From Ignavibacteriaceae bacterium (GTDB lineage Bacteria > Bacteroidota > Ignavibacteria > Ignavibacteriales > Ignavibacteriaceae), in assembly GCA_013388545.1 (NCBI GenBank), contig JACAFB010000031.1, positions 62,001-126,000 of the forward strand: a stretch of DNA of 64,000 nt. The letters run 5' to 3'. The translations under genes were made by a program, and so were the position numbers. The notes beneath the pieces were generated by a model. It saw only the letters and a program-made list of their open reading frames with translations, did not search any database and had not been told where the DNA came from. This document shows, in pieces, positions 18,099 through 27,626 of this stretch. Positions within the stretch are counted from its first letter, which is position 1; every line of letters starts with the position of its first letter.

Positions 18099-20084
18099 CT
18101 ATTTAATCAGAACCATTTTTTTAATTGAGGTAAAGCTTCCGGCTGTAAGTTTGTAATAGTAAATTCCGCTTGAAAAATTTTCACCGTTAAAAATAATTTC
18201 GTGTTTACCTGCTGATTTGATTTCATCAACAAGTGTTTGTAATTCATTCCCAAGCAAATCATAAACTTTTATCGTTTGTCTCACTTCACCCGGTGAATTC
18301 CAGGTAATTTTTGTGGTTGGGTTAAACGGGTTCGGATAATTTTGTTCAAGAGAAAATTGTACAGGCATAACTTCAACTTCAATTTCGTTGAGCAGCTTAA
18401 AGTCGCCGTTATAATCGATTTGTTTTAATCTATACTGATACTTCCCCGCTTCTAGTTGATCATCAGTAAAGCTATATGATTTACGCTCGGTGGAAGTGCC
18501 GTTTCCGGTTACAAAACCAATTGTCTGCCACTCATTAGTTCTTCGCTGAACTTCAAACCCAAGGTTATTAGTTTCACTTGCTGTTTCCCAGAAAAGTGAA
18601 ACACTTTGATATCCGGCATCAGCAATGAAAGAGATAAGCTCCACAGGCAAAGGATTAGCAGCAAAAAATTTATAGTATCCTTGCGGGGCAGTTATTGGTT
18701 TGGTGATAGTCTTTCCGTTATTTGAAGTTGCACTAATGTAATAATAAACATCTGTTGGAACATTCTGCGGAGGAATAAAACCAATATATTTATCATCACT
18801 TAACAAGTTCATCGGTACAGATGAATAACCACTTGTCGTATCGGTTGTCCAGAACAAATTAACCTGAGAAATTCCACTTTGATTTTTTACAATTGCACTT
18901 ACCTGATATGGCATTGTAGTATAAAGAGTATCATCAAGTCTTGAATGAAAAATCTGCAATGGATTAAAGGCACCAAATTCTTTTACAATGCAATGAATAG
19001 CTCCATTTGAGGGTATTATGGAATTTGAATTAATTCCCACAATTCTATAACCCGGCATTGCTTGTCTGTAAATTCTAAAAGCTGTGGTATCGTATTGCAA
19101 ATCGTAAGTTGGAATAATAACAGTTTTATTTATAATGATTGAATTTGTAAAAGTTCTGTAATATCCTCCATTATCAGGATATCTGCCATATTGGTCAGGA
19201 GGCATCGGAATGCGAATAATCCTGTATGGTTTATTGAAAGGGGTGAGAAAGTTGTTCAAAATGTATTGAAGGTTTTGTTCGATGTAAGGCCCATCTGCAA
19301 CTCCCGGAGGATACTGACCAATTAACAACGTTTCCTCATCAAGAAGCTTCATATGCATATCAATGTGATGAATTCCATCGTATGGCAGATTATTCATCTT
19401 GATATACCTATCAATACCCATGTACAGATTCATTATATTATCAATTTGTGACTCGGTCTTCGAGGTGTTTTCATCAAGTATAAGTTTAGATGAAAAACCT
19501 GTGCCCAATCCATCAGTCATAAAATTACCCCCGGTATGAACCAGATCGTAAGGGGCAACCGTAGTTTGATAAATTGGTAAGCCCCTGTTGTTTGCAAAAA
19601 GAAAAGGAATATTATCATCTAAAGGCCGGGGACGGTTATAAATCCAGTCAATAATAAATAAACTATCGCTTCCCTCAGAATAAACAGACCACGGACCATA
19701 ATCTCTTATCCAAATTGAATTATATGGGAATAGCAGGAAACTAATATTTATAATCGGTACACCATTGCTTGATAAATAATTCCTGACTGAATTAGAATCG
19801 CTGCAAACAATGTACACCTTACATTCAGTCTGAGCATATTTAACAATATCCTTCAGGATCGCCTGTTGACTTGTCCAGGTAATCAATATCCCCTGAAGTT
19901 CCTCCCATTCAGCCATTGTTCTCACCGGAACAGGAGGCGGTGAAGTAAACTCAGGATTTATCGGGGGTTGATAACTTTGCCAAAGCAATTTCTCTTCCTC
20001 GGTCATTTGATTCGGGAGATCCTGAGAAAATATTTTATTGGCACATAAAAGAAGAAGCATTAATGAGAAAAGTATGACCTTCAT
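18099..20084 (-). CDS. T9SS-exported peptidylarginine/agmatine deiminase-like enzyme
   Basis: The family (PAD_porph) hydrolyses guanidino groups, either of agmatine or of peptidyl-arginine. The 661-residue product has a signal peptide (1-20), a catalytic domain (about 35-370), an immunoglobulin-like linker region and a C-terminal T9SS sorting domain (FSLEQNYPNPFNPTTKITW, ending SIKKMVLIK). Expected catalytic residues are all present: D128 (IWIRDYGPW), H240 and D242 (HHIDMH), N314 (TFTNSIII) and C365 (NGAIHCIVKEF). Export to the cell surface resembles the Porphyromonas gingivalis peptidylarginine deiminase more than cytoplasmic agmatine deiminases, but the substrate cannot be read from sequence. 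It is probably a single-gene transcript. Confidence 0.88.
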   Translation of the reverse strand: MKVILFSLMLLLLCANKIFSQDLPNQMTEEEKLLWQSYQPPINPEFTSPPPVPVRTMAEWEELQGILITWTSQQAILKDIVKYAQTECKVYIVCSDSNSVRNYLSSNGVPIINISFLLFPYNSIWIRDYGPWSVYSEGSDSLFIIDWIYNRPRPLDDNIPFLFANNRGLPIYQTTVAPYDLVHTGGNFMTDGLGTGFSSKLILDENTSKTESQIDNIMNLYMGIDRYIKMNNLPYDGIHHIDMHMKLLDEETLLIGQYPPGVADGPYIEQNLQYILNNFLTPFNKPYRIIRIPMPPDQYGRYPDNGGYYRTFTNSIIINKTVIIPTYDLQYDTTAFRIYRQAMPGYRIVGINSNSIIPSNGAIHCIVKEFGAFNPLQIFHSRLDDTLYTTMPYQVSAIVKNQSGISQVNLFWTTDTTSGYSSVPMNLLSDDKYIGFIPPQNVPTDVYYYISATSNNGKTITKPITAPQGYYKFFAANPLPVELISFIADAGYQSVSLFWETASETNNLGFEVQRRTNEWQTIGFVTGNGTSTERKSYSFTDDQLEAGKYQYRLKQIDYNGDFKLLNEIEVEVMPVQFSLEQNYPNPFNPTTKITWNSPGEVRQTIKVYDLLGNELQTLVDEIKSAGKHEIIFNGENFSSGIYYYKLTAGSFTSIKKMVLIK

Positions 20085-20122
20085 AAAAGACCAAAAAAAT
20101 ATGTGAAGTAAAAAGTTAAATT

Positions 20123-20884
20123 TTATACAAGTTTTAAGTCCAGCATTTCATTTATCATTTCGTGAAAGTAAGGCATCTGAAGCAAAAGCTTGATACCTTC
20201 GATGTCCTGGCTTTCTAGGTTAAAAACCACGTGCTGAAGATTTATTGCAATAAATTCTGAAGAGATTTGCGGAAACTCCTTGAACAATTCTTCAACAGAC
20301 TCCGGATGACCATTATTGAAGTCCTTTAAATGTTTTTTTGTAAAGTCTTTAATCAACGATTCAGATTTGGAAGCCAGAACAAAATTTACATAGGGTCCTT
20401 CAATCAGTTCAATAATTTCTTCAGCAAAACTGAGCCCCTGAAGAAAAAGATTTGACTTATAATTATCATCACCAACAATAATAACATTTTCATCATTAGC
20501 AGGAAGATTATCCTTCAAAACGGTTTGCTTGATTTCTACCTCGTACAGTTCACGAAAGAGTATCTTGCTGAGAATGATTTCATTCGAAGTTATATCACCG
20601 GAATAAAATACTTGATCAAGCGTACGTTCTTCTTTTCTGAAATGAAGATATGCATTAGAGAGCAGTGCATTAAAGGAAATTCCCACATCGGAGGAAACAA
20701 AGAAATCTTTTCTATGAATCAAATCCATTGTTGGCATCAATCCGATTGAATGCTCTTCCTCAAAAAGTCTTTTTGATATTGTTGATGAAGATAAAAACAC
20801 AGGATTGATTTTTTCGTCTTCTGAAAGCTCAGAAAGGAATATTTTTGAAAATATATTATCCGGGATGTAAAAATTTGTTTTCAT
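20123..20884 (-). CDS. Periplasmic-binding-fold protein, MqnA-like (tentative)
   Basis: The 253-residue protein lacks a signal peptide. Its order of motifs resembles the MqnA/DUF178 menaquinone-synthesis family: a low-complexity probe region with IGLMPTMDLI, a DVGISFNALLSNAYLHF strand-helix unit, a segment like TSNEIILSKILFRE, the VIIVGDDNYKS block and EEIIELIEGPYVNFVLAS. MqnA makes a dehydratase step of the futalosine pathway, but the match is weak and this may be only a related binding fold. It begins right after the rplS terminator, with no ribosome-binding site visible between the T-tract and ATG. No other menaquinone gene lies nearby. Confidence 0.5.
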   Translation of the reverse strand: MKTNFYIPDNIFSKIFLSELSEDEKINPVFLSSSTISKRLFEEEHSIGLMPTMDLIHRKDFFVSSDVGISFNALLSNAYLHFRKEERTLDQVFYSGDITSNEIILSKILFRELYEVEIKQTVLKDNLPANDENVIIVGDDNYKSNLFLQGLSFAEEIIELIEGPYVNFVLASKSESLIKDFTKKHLKDFNNGHPESVEELFKEFPQISSEFIAINLQHVVFNLESQDIEGIKLLLQMPYFHEMINEMLDLKLV

Positions 20885-20913
20885 AAAAAGAAAGCCGCTT
20901 CTGAAGAGCGGCT
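20885..20913 (-). terminator. Terminator ending the 20-gene operon after rplS
   Basis: AGCCGCT (20893-20899) pairs with AGCGGCT (20907-20913), giving a seven-base GC-rich stem. On the minus strand it is followed by TTTCTTTTT and then directly by the ATG of the next gene. Some readthrough into that gene is possible. Confidence 0.85.
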
Positions 20914-20919
20914 AAAAGT

Positions 20920-21261
20920 TTAAGCTTTTTTACCTTTAATTCGGGCAGCTTTGCCGGAAAGTTTTCTCAGGTAATACAGCTTTGCCCGTCTCACATAACC
21001 TTCCTTCAGTAATTCAACCTTGGCAATTTTTGGTGAATTATAAGGGAATATTCTTTCAACGCCAACACCGCTTGAGATTTTTCTGACGGTAAATGTTTTA
21101 CTGGCTCCGTTTCCTCGTATGCTGATTACGTCACCTTCAAAAGATTGAATTCTTTCTTTATCGCCTTCAATTACTCTGACGTGAACTTTAATATGATCAC
21201 CCGAAGAAAATTTAGGTAATTCTGTCTGTGTCTCCACAAGGTTATTAATAATGCTATTCAT
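20920..21261 (-). CDS. rplS: Ribosomal protein L19
   Basis: L19 sits at the interface of the 30S and 50S subunits. The 113-residue product has the standard L19 length and blocks, including [16 protein letters not shown], the loop [15 protein letters not shown] and the basic [20 protein letters not shown] tail. The order rpsP-khpA-rimM-trmD-rplS upstream is the classic bacterial cluster. Its end lies seven bases before a terminator. Confidence 0.97.
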   Translation of the reverse strand: MNSIINNLVETQTELPKFSSGDHIKVHVRVIEGDKERIQSFEGDVISIRGNGASKTFTVRKISSGVGVERIFPYNSPKIAKVELLKEGYVRRAKLYYLRKLSGKAARIKGKKA

Positions 21262-21272
21262 TGGTTTCTCCG

Positions 21273-21953
21273 CTAATTATTTAATTTTTTCCATTTCTCA
21301 GTTAAAAATTTTGATTGCTCTTCTTTCCACTTTTTAATTTCCTTTTCATTGCCGGATAATAAAACTTCAGGAACCTTCATACCACGAAAATCAGCTGGTC
21401 TGGTATAATTAGGAGCCTCTATCGTATCGCCGTCCTGAAATGAATCCAGAAGAGCAGCTTCACTATCATTAAGAACACCTGGTATCAAACGAACTAAAGC
21501 GTCGATTATTACTAATGCCGGAAGCTCGCCACCAGTTAAAACATAGTTGCCAATTGATATTTCATCGGTTGCAAACTTTTCACGGACTCTATCATCAATC
21601 TCTTTATAATGACCGGCAACCACTAAAATATTCTTTGCAAGTGAAAGTCGATTTGCTTCCTTCTGATTAAATACTTTCCCCTTTGGAGTTGTAAAAATAA
21701 TGTGATCGTACTCTCTTTCTTTCTGCAGTTTTTCAATACACTCAAAAAACGGCTCGGGTTTAAGAACCATTCCCGGGCCTCCTCCAAAAGGTTTATCATC
21801 AATTTGCTTATGCTTGTTAAAGGCATATTCTCTCAGGTTATGTACCTGAATGTAGATTTTTCCTTTATCCTGAGCCCTTTTGATGATGCTTGTTTGTAGC
21901 GGGCTTGTTAATAAATCAGGAACAGCAGATATAATATCAATCCTCATCATCAT
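21273..21953 (-). CDS. trmD: tRNA (guanine-37-N1)-methyltransferase TrmD
   Basis: TrmD methylates G37 next to the anticodon, preventing +1 frameshifting. The 226-residue SPOUT-class enzyme has the trefoil-knot motifs: [16 protein letters not shown], the AdoMet loop [10 protein letters not shown] and the [16 protein letters not shown] block that forms the knot. Three ATGs stand in a row at the start (21953, 21950, 21947); I kept the first. The gene overlaps the end of rimM by 17 bases, implying translational coupling. It is followed by rplS after 11 bases. Confidence 0.97.
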   Translation of the reverse strand: MMMRIDIISAVPDLLTSPLQTSIIKRAQDKGKIYIQVHNLREYAFNKHKQIDDKPFGGGPGMVLKPEPFFECIEKLQKEREYDHIIFTTPKGKVFNQKEANRLSLAKNILVVAGHYKEIDDRVREKFATDEISIGNYVLTGGELPALVIIDALVRLIPGVLNDSEAALLDSFQDGDTIEAPNYTRPADFRGMKVPEVLLSGNEKEIKKWKEEQSKFLTEKWKKLNN

Positions 21954-22452
21954 AAATTCCGGCCCCCGCTTTAAGTTCTAATAACTTTTTCGTTGCATCG
22001 AAATTCAGAATGAAATCTTTAACCGCAGGCAATAATAATTCTTCTTTATTTTCCTGCTCAATCAGGTAGATATCATTTGCAGGAGCTTTCAGTACGTCTT
22101 TAATTACCCCCAAATACTCTCCACCCCTGATTACTTTGCTGCCAATCAAATCGTGTATGAAATAAAAATTTTCCGGTAATAAATAGAGATTTTTTCTGTC
22201 AACATATATTTCTTTTTTCAGTAAAACCTTTATGTCATCCTCAGAGTCGAAGTTCCTGAACTTCATTAATATAAAGCTATTTGACTTTTTTACTTCTTCA
22301 ACAAAAAGCTTCTTTTTATCACCGAAAAATTCAACAAAAACATTTTCCAGATTAAAAAATCTTTCCGGAAAATCAGAGAAAGATTTTAATTTTACAAATC
22401 CTTCTTTACCATATGAGGAAATTATTTTAGCTATTAAAAAGAACTCACTCAC
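21937..22452 (-). CDS. rimM: 16S rRNA processing factor RimM
   Basis: RimM binds ribosomal protein S19 and helps mature the 30S head. The 171-residue product has the RimM N-terminal barrel (IAKIISSYGKEGFVKLKSFS) and the PRC-barrel C-terminal part (FYFIHDLIGSKVIRGGEYLG and the ANDIYLIE block). Its position between khpA and trmD is the conserved one. The end overlaps trmD by 17 bases, and khpA ends seven bases upstream. Confidence 0.93.
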   Translation of the reverse strand: MSEFFLIAKIISSYGKEGFVKLKSFSDFPERFFNLENVFVEFFGDKKKLFVEEVKKSNSFILMKFRNFDSEDDIKVLLKKEIYVDRKNLYLLPENFYFIHDLIGSKVIRGGEYLGVIKDVLKAPANDIYLIEQENKEELLLPAVKDFILNFDATKKLLELKAGAGIYDDED

Positions 22453-22459
22453 TTTTCAT

Positions 22460-22693
22460 TTAATCCAGAATCTCAAGAACAGCTCTTTTGCCAATTTTAG
22501 CCGACGCAGCTGTTAAAAGAACTCTCATTGCTTGTGCAGTCTTCCCTTGTTTTCCGATAACTTTACCGATATCGTCAGGTTGTACCTTTAAAGAAAGCAC
22601 AACTTTTTTATCTTCGGGAGTTGATTCTTCAACGATTACACCTTCAGGGTGATCAACTAAGTGTTTTGCGATGAATTCAATGAACTCTTTCAT
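22460..22693 (-). CDS. khpA: KH-domain RNA-binding protein KhpA
   Basis: This is a 77-residue protein made essentially of a single KH domain of the YlqC/KhpA type, with the GxxG RNA-binding loop in VIGKQGKTAQAMR (about residues 43-55). In other bacteria KhpA partners with KhpB and influences cell size and small-RNA regulation. It sits between rpsP and rimM, as in many bacteria. The 105-base gap upstream is the widest in the operon and contains two hairpins. Confidence 0.92.
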   Translation of the reverse strand: MKEFIEFIAKHLVDHPEGVIVEESTPEDKKVVLSLKVQPDDIGKVIGKQGKTAQAMRVLLTAASAKIGKRAVLEILD

Positions 22694-22710
22694 TAAAGAG
22701 CCTCCATTTT

Positions 22711-22775
22711 TAGTACAGCGGGCAATTTGGCTTTGTACTCTAAAGAAAAGTTCTTTTTTGTTTCTTTAAAAGAAC
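22711..22775 (-). other. Two hairpins in the rpsP-khpA gap
   Basis: AGTACA (22712-22717) pairs with TGTACT (22734-22739), and GTTCTTTT (22750-22757) pairs with AAAAGAAC (22768-22775), within a 105-base gap in an otherwise tightly packed operon. They may be an attenuator, a processing site or an RNA target. The second is AT-rich and only weakly terminator-like. Confidence 0.35.
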
Positions 22776-22798
22776 CCTCTCCTTTTCAAAAGTAGCCC

Positions 22799-23227
22799 TT
22801 ATACTTCTGAAGTACTTGTTTCTTTAGACTCTTCTTTTGGCTTAACTTCTTCGGAACCCGATTTCTTCTTTGATTTCTTCTTACTTAATTTTTTAGCGGC
22901 GCTTGCTTCGCGAAGCTTTACCCATTTTTCAATCTCAGCCTGAATTGTATCTTCAGACAGTCCCTTTCGAATAAGTTCTCTTTTAAGAATTATCCCTTTT
23001 TGTCTTAATAAACTTTTTACAGTATCTGTCGGTTGAGCACCGGTATTGAGCCAATACATTACTCTTTGCTCTTTTACATCAACTGTATGTGGTTTTGTCA
23101 ACGGATTATAGAGCCCTATCGACTCAAGAAATTTACCATCTCTTGGTGAGCGGGAATCTGCAGCCACTATATGATAAATCGGCTGTTTCTTCTTACCCAT
23201 TCTTCTTAATCTTAACTTAACGGCCAA
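22799..23227 (-). CDS. rpsP: Ribosomal protein S16 with lysine-rich tail
   Basis: S16 is an assembly protein of the 30S subunit. The 142-residue product begins with the S16 core [20 protein letters not shown] and [13 protein letters not shown], which occupies about the first 80 residues. The remaining 60 residues form a Lys/Ser/Glu-rich extension (about 95-142) typical of Bacteroidota and relatives. I chose the TTG at 23225-23227, which has GGAGG eight bases upstream; an ATG at 23260 would add 11 residues atypical for S16 and overlap ffh. Confidence 0.95.
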   Translation of the reverse strand: MAVKLRLRRMGKKKQPIYHIVAADSRSPRDGKFLESIGLYNPLTKPHTVDVKEQRVMYWLNTGAQPTDTVKSLLRQKGIILKRELIRKGLSEDTIQAEIEKWVKLREASAAKKLSKKKSKKKSGSEEVKPKEESKETSTSEV

Positions 23228-23256
23228 ATTGTTAACCTCCGGATAAATTACTCTGT

Positions 23257-24582
23257 TCAATTAAATTTAAAGTTTCTTAAAGATGAGCTATTGAATGCTC
23301 CTTTGGCAAATCTGCTCATCATTCTTTGCATATCTTCAAACTGTTTTAACAGTCTGTTTACATCCTGAATTGATGTACCGCTTCCCCTTGCTATTCTTTT
23401 TCTTCTGCTGCCATTTAAAAGTTTCGGTGTTCTTCTTTCTTCTTTTGTCATAGAATTTATAATCGCCTCAACTTTAATAAATGCCCTATCATCAATTTTG
23501 ACATTTTTTAACTGATTACCAAGCCCGGGAATCATTCCGAGCAAGGATGAAAGAGACCCCATTTTCTTGATAGCTTTAATTTGCTTAAGAAAATCATCAA
23601 AATCAAATTTATTTTTACGTAGTTTTTCTTCTAGCTTTTCCGCATCAATCTCATCAATAGAAGATTGAGCTTTTTCAACCAGCGAGATAATATCACCTTT
23701 CCCCAAAATACGCGATGCAAGTCGCTCGGGATAAAATGTCTCTAATGCATCAAGTTTTTCGCCATTACTTATGAATTTTATAGGTTTACCAACAACTGCG
23801 CGGATTGATAAAGCAGCTCCACCTCTTGCGTCGCCATCAAGTTTTGTTAGTACAATTCCGTCGTAACCAACCTTATCATTAAATGCTTTTGCTGAATTTA
23901 CAGCATCCTGTCCTGTCATCGAATCGACGACAAATAAAGACTCGGCAGGATTTGTAAAAGATTTTATCATGGCAACTTCATTCATCATCTCCTCATCAAT
24001 ATGCAATCTGCCCGCTGTATCAATAATAACAGTATCGAACTTATTGTCCTTTGCATACTGGATTGAACTGGAAGCTGCTTTTAAAGCATTGCTTTCATCA
24101 ATAGAAAAAACCGGTACGGAAATTTGACTTCCGAGCTTAACTAATTGCTCAATAGCCGCAGGACGGTAAACATCAGCCGCAGTGAGAAGAACATTTCTAT
24201 TAAGCTGTTTTAATCTCTTAGCTAATTTAGCGCTAAATGTTGTCTTTCCTGATCCCTGAAGACCAATTACAAGTATTACGGTTATGCCTGTTGGGTTAAG
24301 CTGAATCTCCTTATATCCTCCTCCAAGAAGTTCAACCATTTCATCATAAATTATCTTTGTAATCAACTGCCCGGGTGTAATTGAGGCAATTACTTCCTGC
24401 CCAAGTGCTTTTTCAGAAATTTTTTCTATAAATTCTTTTGCAACCTTAAAGTTTACGTCGGCATCAAGAAGAATTCTTCTAATTTCACGGAGAGTATCTG
24501 AAATGTTTTTTTCAGTAAGTCTTCCTTGTCCTGTTATTTTTTTAAGGGCGGCATCTAATTTTAAAGAAAGGTCTTCGAACAT
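23257..24582 (-). CDS. ffh: Signal recognition particle GTPase Ffh
   Basis: Ffh binds the 4.5S RNA and delivers signal-sequence-bearing ribosomes to the membrane. The 441-residue protein has the N domain (1-85), a G domain with [38 protein letters not shown] and [10 protein letters not shown], and the methionine-rich M domain (about 300-441) with the RNA-contact block [16 protein letters not shown]. It follows atpG by 28 bases and precedes rpsP by 29. The SRP RNA gene is not in the window. Confidence 0.97.
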   Translation of the reverse strand: MFEDLSLKLDAALKKITGQGRLTEKNISDTLREIRRILLDADVNFKVAKEFIEKISEKALGQEVIASITPGQLITKIIYDEMVELLGGGYKEIQLNPTGITVILVIGLQGSGKTTFSAKLAKRLKQLNRNVLLTAADVYRPAAIEQLVKLGSQISVPVFSIDESNALKAASSSIQYAKDNKFDTVIIDTAGRLHIDEEMMNEVAMIKSFTNPAESLFVVDSMTGQDAVNSAKAFNDKVGYDGIVLTKLDGDARGGAALSIRAVVGKPIKFISNGEKLDALETFYPERLASRILGKGDIISLVEKAQSSIDEIDAEKLEEKLRKNKFDFDDFLKQIKAIKKMGSLSSLLGMIPGLGNQLKNVKIDDRAFIKVEAIINSMTKEERRTPKLLNGSRRKRIARGSGTSIQDVNRLLKQFEDMQRMMSRFAKGAFNSSSLRNFKFN

Positions 24583-24610
24583 TTTACATTAATCGTCTAA
24601 TCATCAGTTG

Positions 24611-25483
24611 TTAGTTAGATCTCAAAGCATTAGCACCGGAAACTATTTCAATAATTTCTTTAGTAATTGAGGCTTGTCTCTCCTTATTGTATTTGATATT
24701 GAGAGATCTGATTAATTCTTTTGCATTCGTGGTAGCATTATCCATTGCAGTCATGCGCGCACCAAGCTCAGAAGCATAAGATTCTAAAAATACCCTCCAC
24801 ATTTGAGCTCTTATATATCTTGGCAGGAGAAAATTAAATATAGACTGCTGATCATGCTCTAAGATATAATGGGCTTCATTTTTTGTTTTACTTTCGTCCG
24901 ATAACGGAATTGGAAGAAAATCCTCAAAAATTATTTTCTGCTGAATTATTGATTTAAACTCATTGTATACCAGCACAATTTTATCAACAGTACCGTTAAA
25001 AAATAATTGTATCAATTCATTGGTTAATTCAACTGCGGTTTCTGTTGTTGGGTGCGCAAATATATTTAATTTTGAACCGAGAAGTTTAAAATTCCTTTTA
25101 CTGAAATAATCAAAACCCTTTTTACCCACACAGTAAAGCTGGATTTGTATATTCCCCTCATCTTCATTTTGCTGTACGTATCTGGCCGCTTCTTTAATGA
25201 TATTAGTATTAAAAGCACCGCATAACCCTCTGTCTGCGGTTACTACCACAAGGCAAACATTTTTAACCTCACGTTGACTAAGGTAAGGATTACTCGCCAG
25301 GTCAGTATCTGTGATTAGATGTGACAGCATCAGGGATATTTTTCTTGCATAAGGTCTTGCATTAACAATTCCTTCCTGAGCCTTTCTCAACCTGGCGGCA
25401 GCAACCATTTTCATTGCTTTGGTTATTTGCTGAGTGCTCTGAACACCTTTTATTCTTCTCTTTATATCCCTTAAAGTTGCCAT
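24611..25483 (-). CDS. atpG: ATP synthase gamma subunit
   Basis: The gamma subunit is the rotating central stalk that drives conformational changes in the catalytic hexamer. The 290-residue product has the conserved N-terminal coiled coil (MATLRDIKRRIKGVQSTQQI, then TKAMKMVAAARLRKAQ) and C-terminal coiled coil ending MDNATTNAKELIRSL. The middle Rossmann-like domain carries TADRGLCGAFN. It is the last ATP synthase gene of the cluster; ffh follows instead of atpD. Confidence 0.96.
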   Translation of the reverse strand: MATLRDIKRRIKGVQSTQQITKAMKMVAAARLRKAQEGIVNARPYARKISLMLSHLITDTDLASNPYLSQREVKNVCLVVVTADRGLCGAFNTNIIKEAARYVQQNEDEGNIQIQLYCVGKKGFDYFSKRNFKLLGSKLNIFAHPTTETAVELTNELIQLFFNGTVDKIVLVYNEFKSIIQQKIIFEDFLPIPLSDESKTKNEAHYILEHDQQSIFNFLLPRYIRAQMWRVFLESYASELGARMTAMDNATTNAKELIRSLNIKYNKERQASITKEIIEIVSGANALRSN

Positions 25484-25491
25484 CGGTCGAT

Positions 25492-27042
25492 TTACGAACT
25501 TTTCTTAAATGTTGTTAAAAATTCCTCAGCTATTTTATTAATCTTAGAAGCTGTTTCATCACTTAAAACTTTATCACGCTTAATGGATTTGAAAATATCG
25601 TTATTTTTAACTTCAATATATTCAAGGATTTCTTTTTCAAATCTTTTAACATCAATGACCGGAATTGAATCCAGATAGCCGTTTGTACCGAGGTAGATGC
25701 TAACTACCTGCCGCTCAACAGGAACAGGAGAATATAAATCTTGTTTGAGTAATTCCACTAACCTTGAACCTCTTGCAAGAGTTTTTTGAGTTGACTTATC
25801 CAGATCAGAGCCGAATTTTGCAAACGCCTCCAATTCTCTGTACTGAGCAAGATCAAGTTTGAGAGTTCCGGCAACTTTTTTCATTGCTTTAATCTGAGCA
25901 TTGCCGCCAACTCTCGAAACAGAAATACCAACGTTAATAGCAGGCCTTACGCCACCATTAAACAAGCCCGATTCAAGGTAAATCTGCCCGTCGGTAATTG
26001 AAATCACATTTGTGGGGATATAAGCAGAAACATCACCCTGCTGAGTTTCGATAATTGGTAAAGCAGTTAAACTTCCGCCGCCAAGTTCATCGCTTAATTT
26101 TGATGCTCTTTCCAATAATCTGGAGTGAAGGTAAAAGACATCTCCCGGATAGGCTTCGCGTCCCGGAGGTCGTCTTAATAAAAGAGACAACTCTCTGTAG
26201 GCAGCAGCTTGTTTTGAAAGATCATCATAAATTACCAAAGAATGTTTACCATTATCTCTGAAATATTCGCCCAATGTTGCACCTGAATAAGGAGCAATAA
26301 ATTGTAAAGGAGCTGGATCTGAAGCTGAGGCGGTAATAACAGTTGTATACTCCATAGCCCCATTTTCCTGGAGGCTTGCAACAACCTGAGCAACCGTAGA
26401 ACTCTTTTGGCCAATAGCCACATAAATACAATAAACCGGTTGAATTCCTAATTCTTTGGCTTCAGGTGTGTGTGTATATTTTTGATTAATTATGGCATCA
26501 ATTGCAATTGCTGTTTTACCGGTTTGCCTGTCGCCAATTATCAATTCTCTTTGGCCTCTGCCAATCGGTATCATAGCATCAACTGCGGTTATACCGGTCT
26601 GAAGAGGTTCCTTTACAGGCTGTCTCTGTATAACACCAAGTGCCTTTCTTTCGATTGGAAGAAATTTATTTGTACTGATGGTGCCTTTTCCATCCAGTTC
26701 AACCCCAAGCGGAGTAATTACACGACCTAACATTTCTTCGCCAACCGGTAAAGAAGCAACCCGTCTGGTTCTTTTTACAGTATCACCTTCTTTCACTAAT
26801 CTTGAATCACCGAAAAGCACACAACCAACACTATCTTCTTCAAGATTCAACACCATTCCAAAAACGTCGTTTGGAAACTCAACAAGCTCACTTGCCATTA
26901 CCTGCGATAATCCATAAACTCTTGCGATGCCATCTCCGACCTGGAGAACGGTACCAACATCATAAATATCGACCTCACTTTCGTAACCTGATAACTGCTT
27001 ACGCAGAATTGCTGATATTTCGTCTGGTCTTACTTCAGCCAT
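25492..27042 (-). CDS. atpA: ATP synthase alpha subunit
   Basis: Alpha alternates with beta in the F1 hexamer and binds nucleotide non-catalytically. The 516-residue protein has the P-loop GDRQTGKT at residues 170-177, a DELSE-type equivalent region and the C-terminal helical domain. The N-terminal crown region includes GIARVYGL. An arginine finger is expected in the [16 protein letters not shown] block (visible). It lies eight bases before atpG and 27 bases after atpH. Confidence 0.97.
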   Translation of the reverse strand: MAEVRPDEISAILRKQLSGYESEVDIYDVGTVLQVGDGIARVYGLSQVMASELVEFPNDVFGMVLNLEEDSVGCVLFGDSRLVKEGDTVKRTRRVASLPVGEEMLGRVITPLGVELDGKGTISTNKFLPIERKALGVIQRQPVKEPLQTGITAVDAMIPIGRGQRELIIGDRQTGKTAIAIDAIINQKYTHTPEAKELGIQPVYCIYVAIGQKSSTVAQVVASLQENGAMEYTTVITASASDPAPLQFIAPYSGATLGEYFRDNGKHSLVIYDDLSKQAAAYRELSLLLRRPPGREAYPGDVFYLHSRLLERASKLSDELGGGSLTALPIIETQQGDVSAYIPTNVISITDGQIYLESGLFNGGVRPAINVGISVSRVGGNAQIKAMKKVAGTLKLDLAQYRELEAFAKFGSDLDKSTQKTLARGSRLVELLKQDLYSPVPVERQVVSIYLGTNGYLDSIPVIDVKRFEKEILEYIEVKNNDIFKSIKRDKVLSDETASKINKIAEEFLTTFKKSS

Positions 27043-27069
27043 AAATGATTTTCCTTCAATAAACTTTAA

Positions 27070-27624
27070 TTAATTTAGAATAGCTCCACCCTGAATCAAT
27101 TGTTTTTTAAGCAATTGAAGCTGATGCCGGATTGAAGCGTCAAAGACAGTGTCTTTAACTTTTGCTACAAATCCGCCAATGATTTTTTCATCGATAATAA
27201 TATTCAGCCGTACTTTTTTATTCAAATAGGCTTCAAATTTTTTTCTTAAAGATTCTATTTGCTCGCCGGACAACTGGCTTGCTACAACAACTTCAACGTT
27301 TGCAATGCCGAGATGATCATCTTTTATTTCAAGGAAAGCACTGACTATATTATCCAAAAGATTTTCTCTTCCTTTTTTGACTAAAAACTTCAAATAGCCA
27401 ATAGTTTCATTATCAACTTTATCCTTAAAGATTTCATCAATCAATTTTATCTTCAGATGCGATTTGATAACAGGATTAGAAAGAGCTCTTTTTAATGCAG
27501 GATTCTCTTTAAGGGTCTTTTGTAAAAATTCCATATCGGATGAAATGCTGTCAATCATCTTTTTTTCAAGAGCAAGGTCAAGGAGTGAATTTGCATACCG
27601 GTATGAAACTTTATAATCAGCCAT
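27070..27624 (-). CDS. atpH: ATP synthase delta subunit
   Basis: Delta caps F1 and links it to the b-subunit peripheral stalk. The 184-residue product has the helical N-terminal domain (YRYANSLLDLALEKKM) and the C-terminal block DEKIIGGFVAKVKDTVFDAS, which is the family's best signature. It starts two bases after atpF ends. Confidence 0.93.
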   Translation of the reverse strand: MADYKVSYRYANSLLDLALEKKMIDSISSDMEFLQKTLKENPALKRALSNPVIKSHLKIKLIDEIFKDKVDNETIGYLKFLVKKGRENLLDNIVSAFLEIKDDHLGIANVEVVVASQLSGEQIESLRKKFEAYLNKKVRLNIIIDEKIIGGFVAKVKDTVFDASIRHQLQLLKKQLIQGGAILN

Positions 27625-27626
27625 CT

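Noticed and set aside
26055-27044. Several antisense frames across atpA
   Set aside because: They overlap the highly conserved atpA and have low-complexity composition without a start signal.
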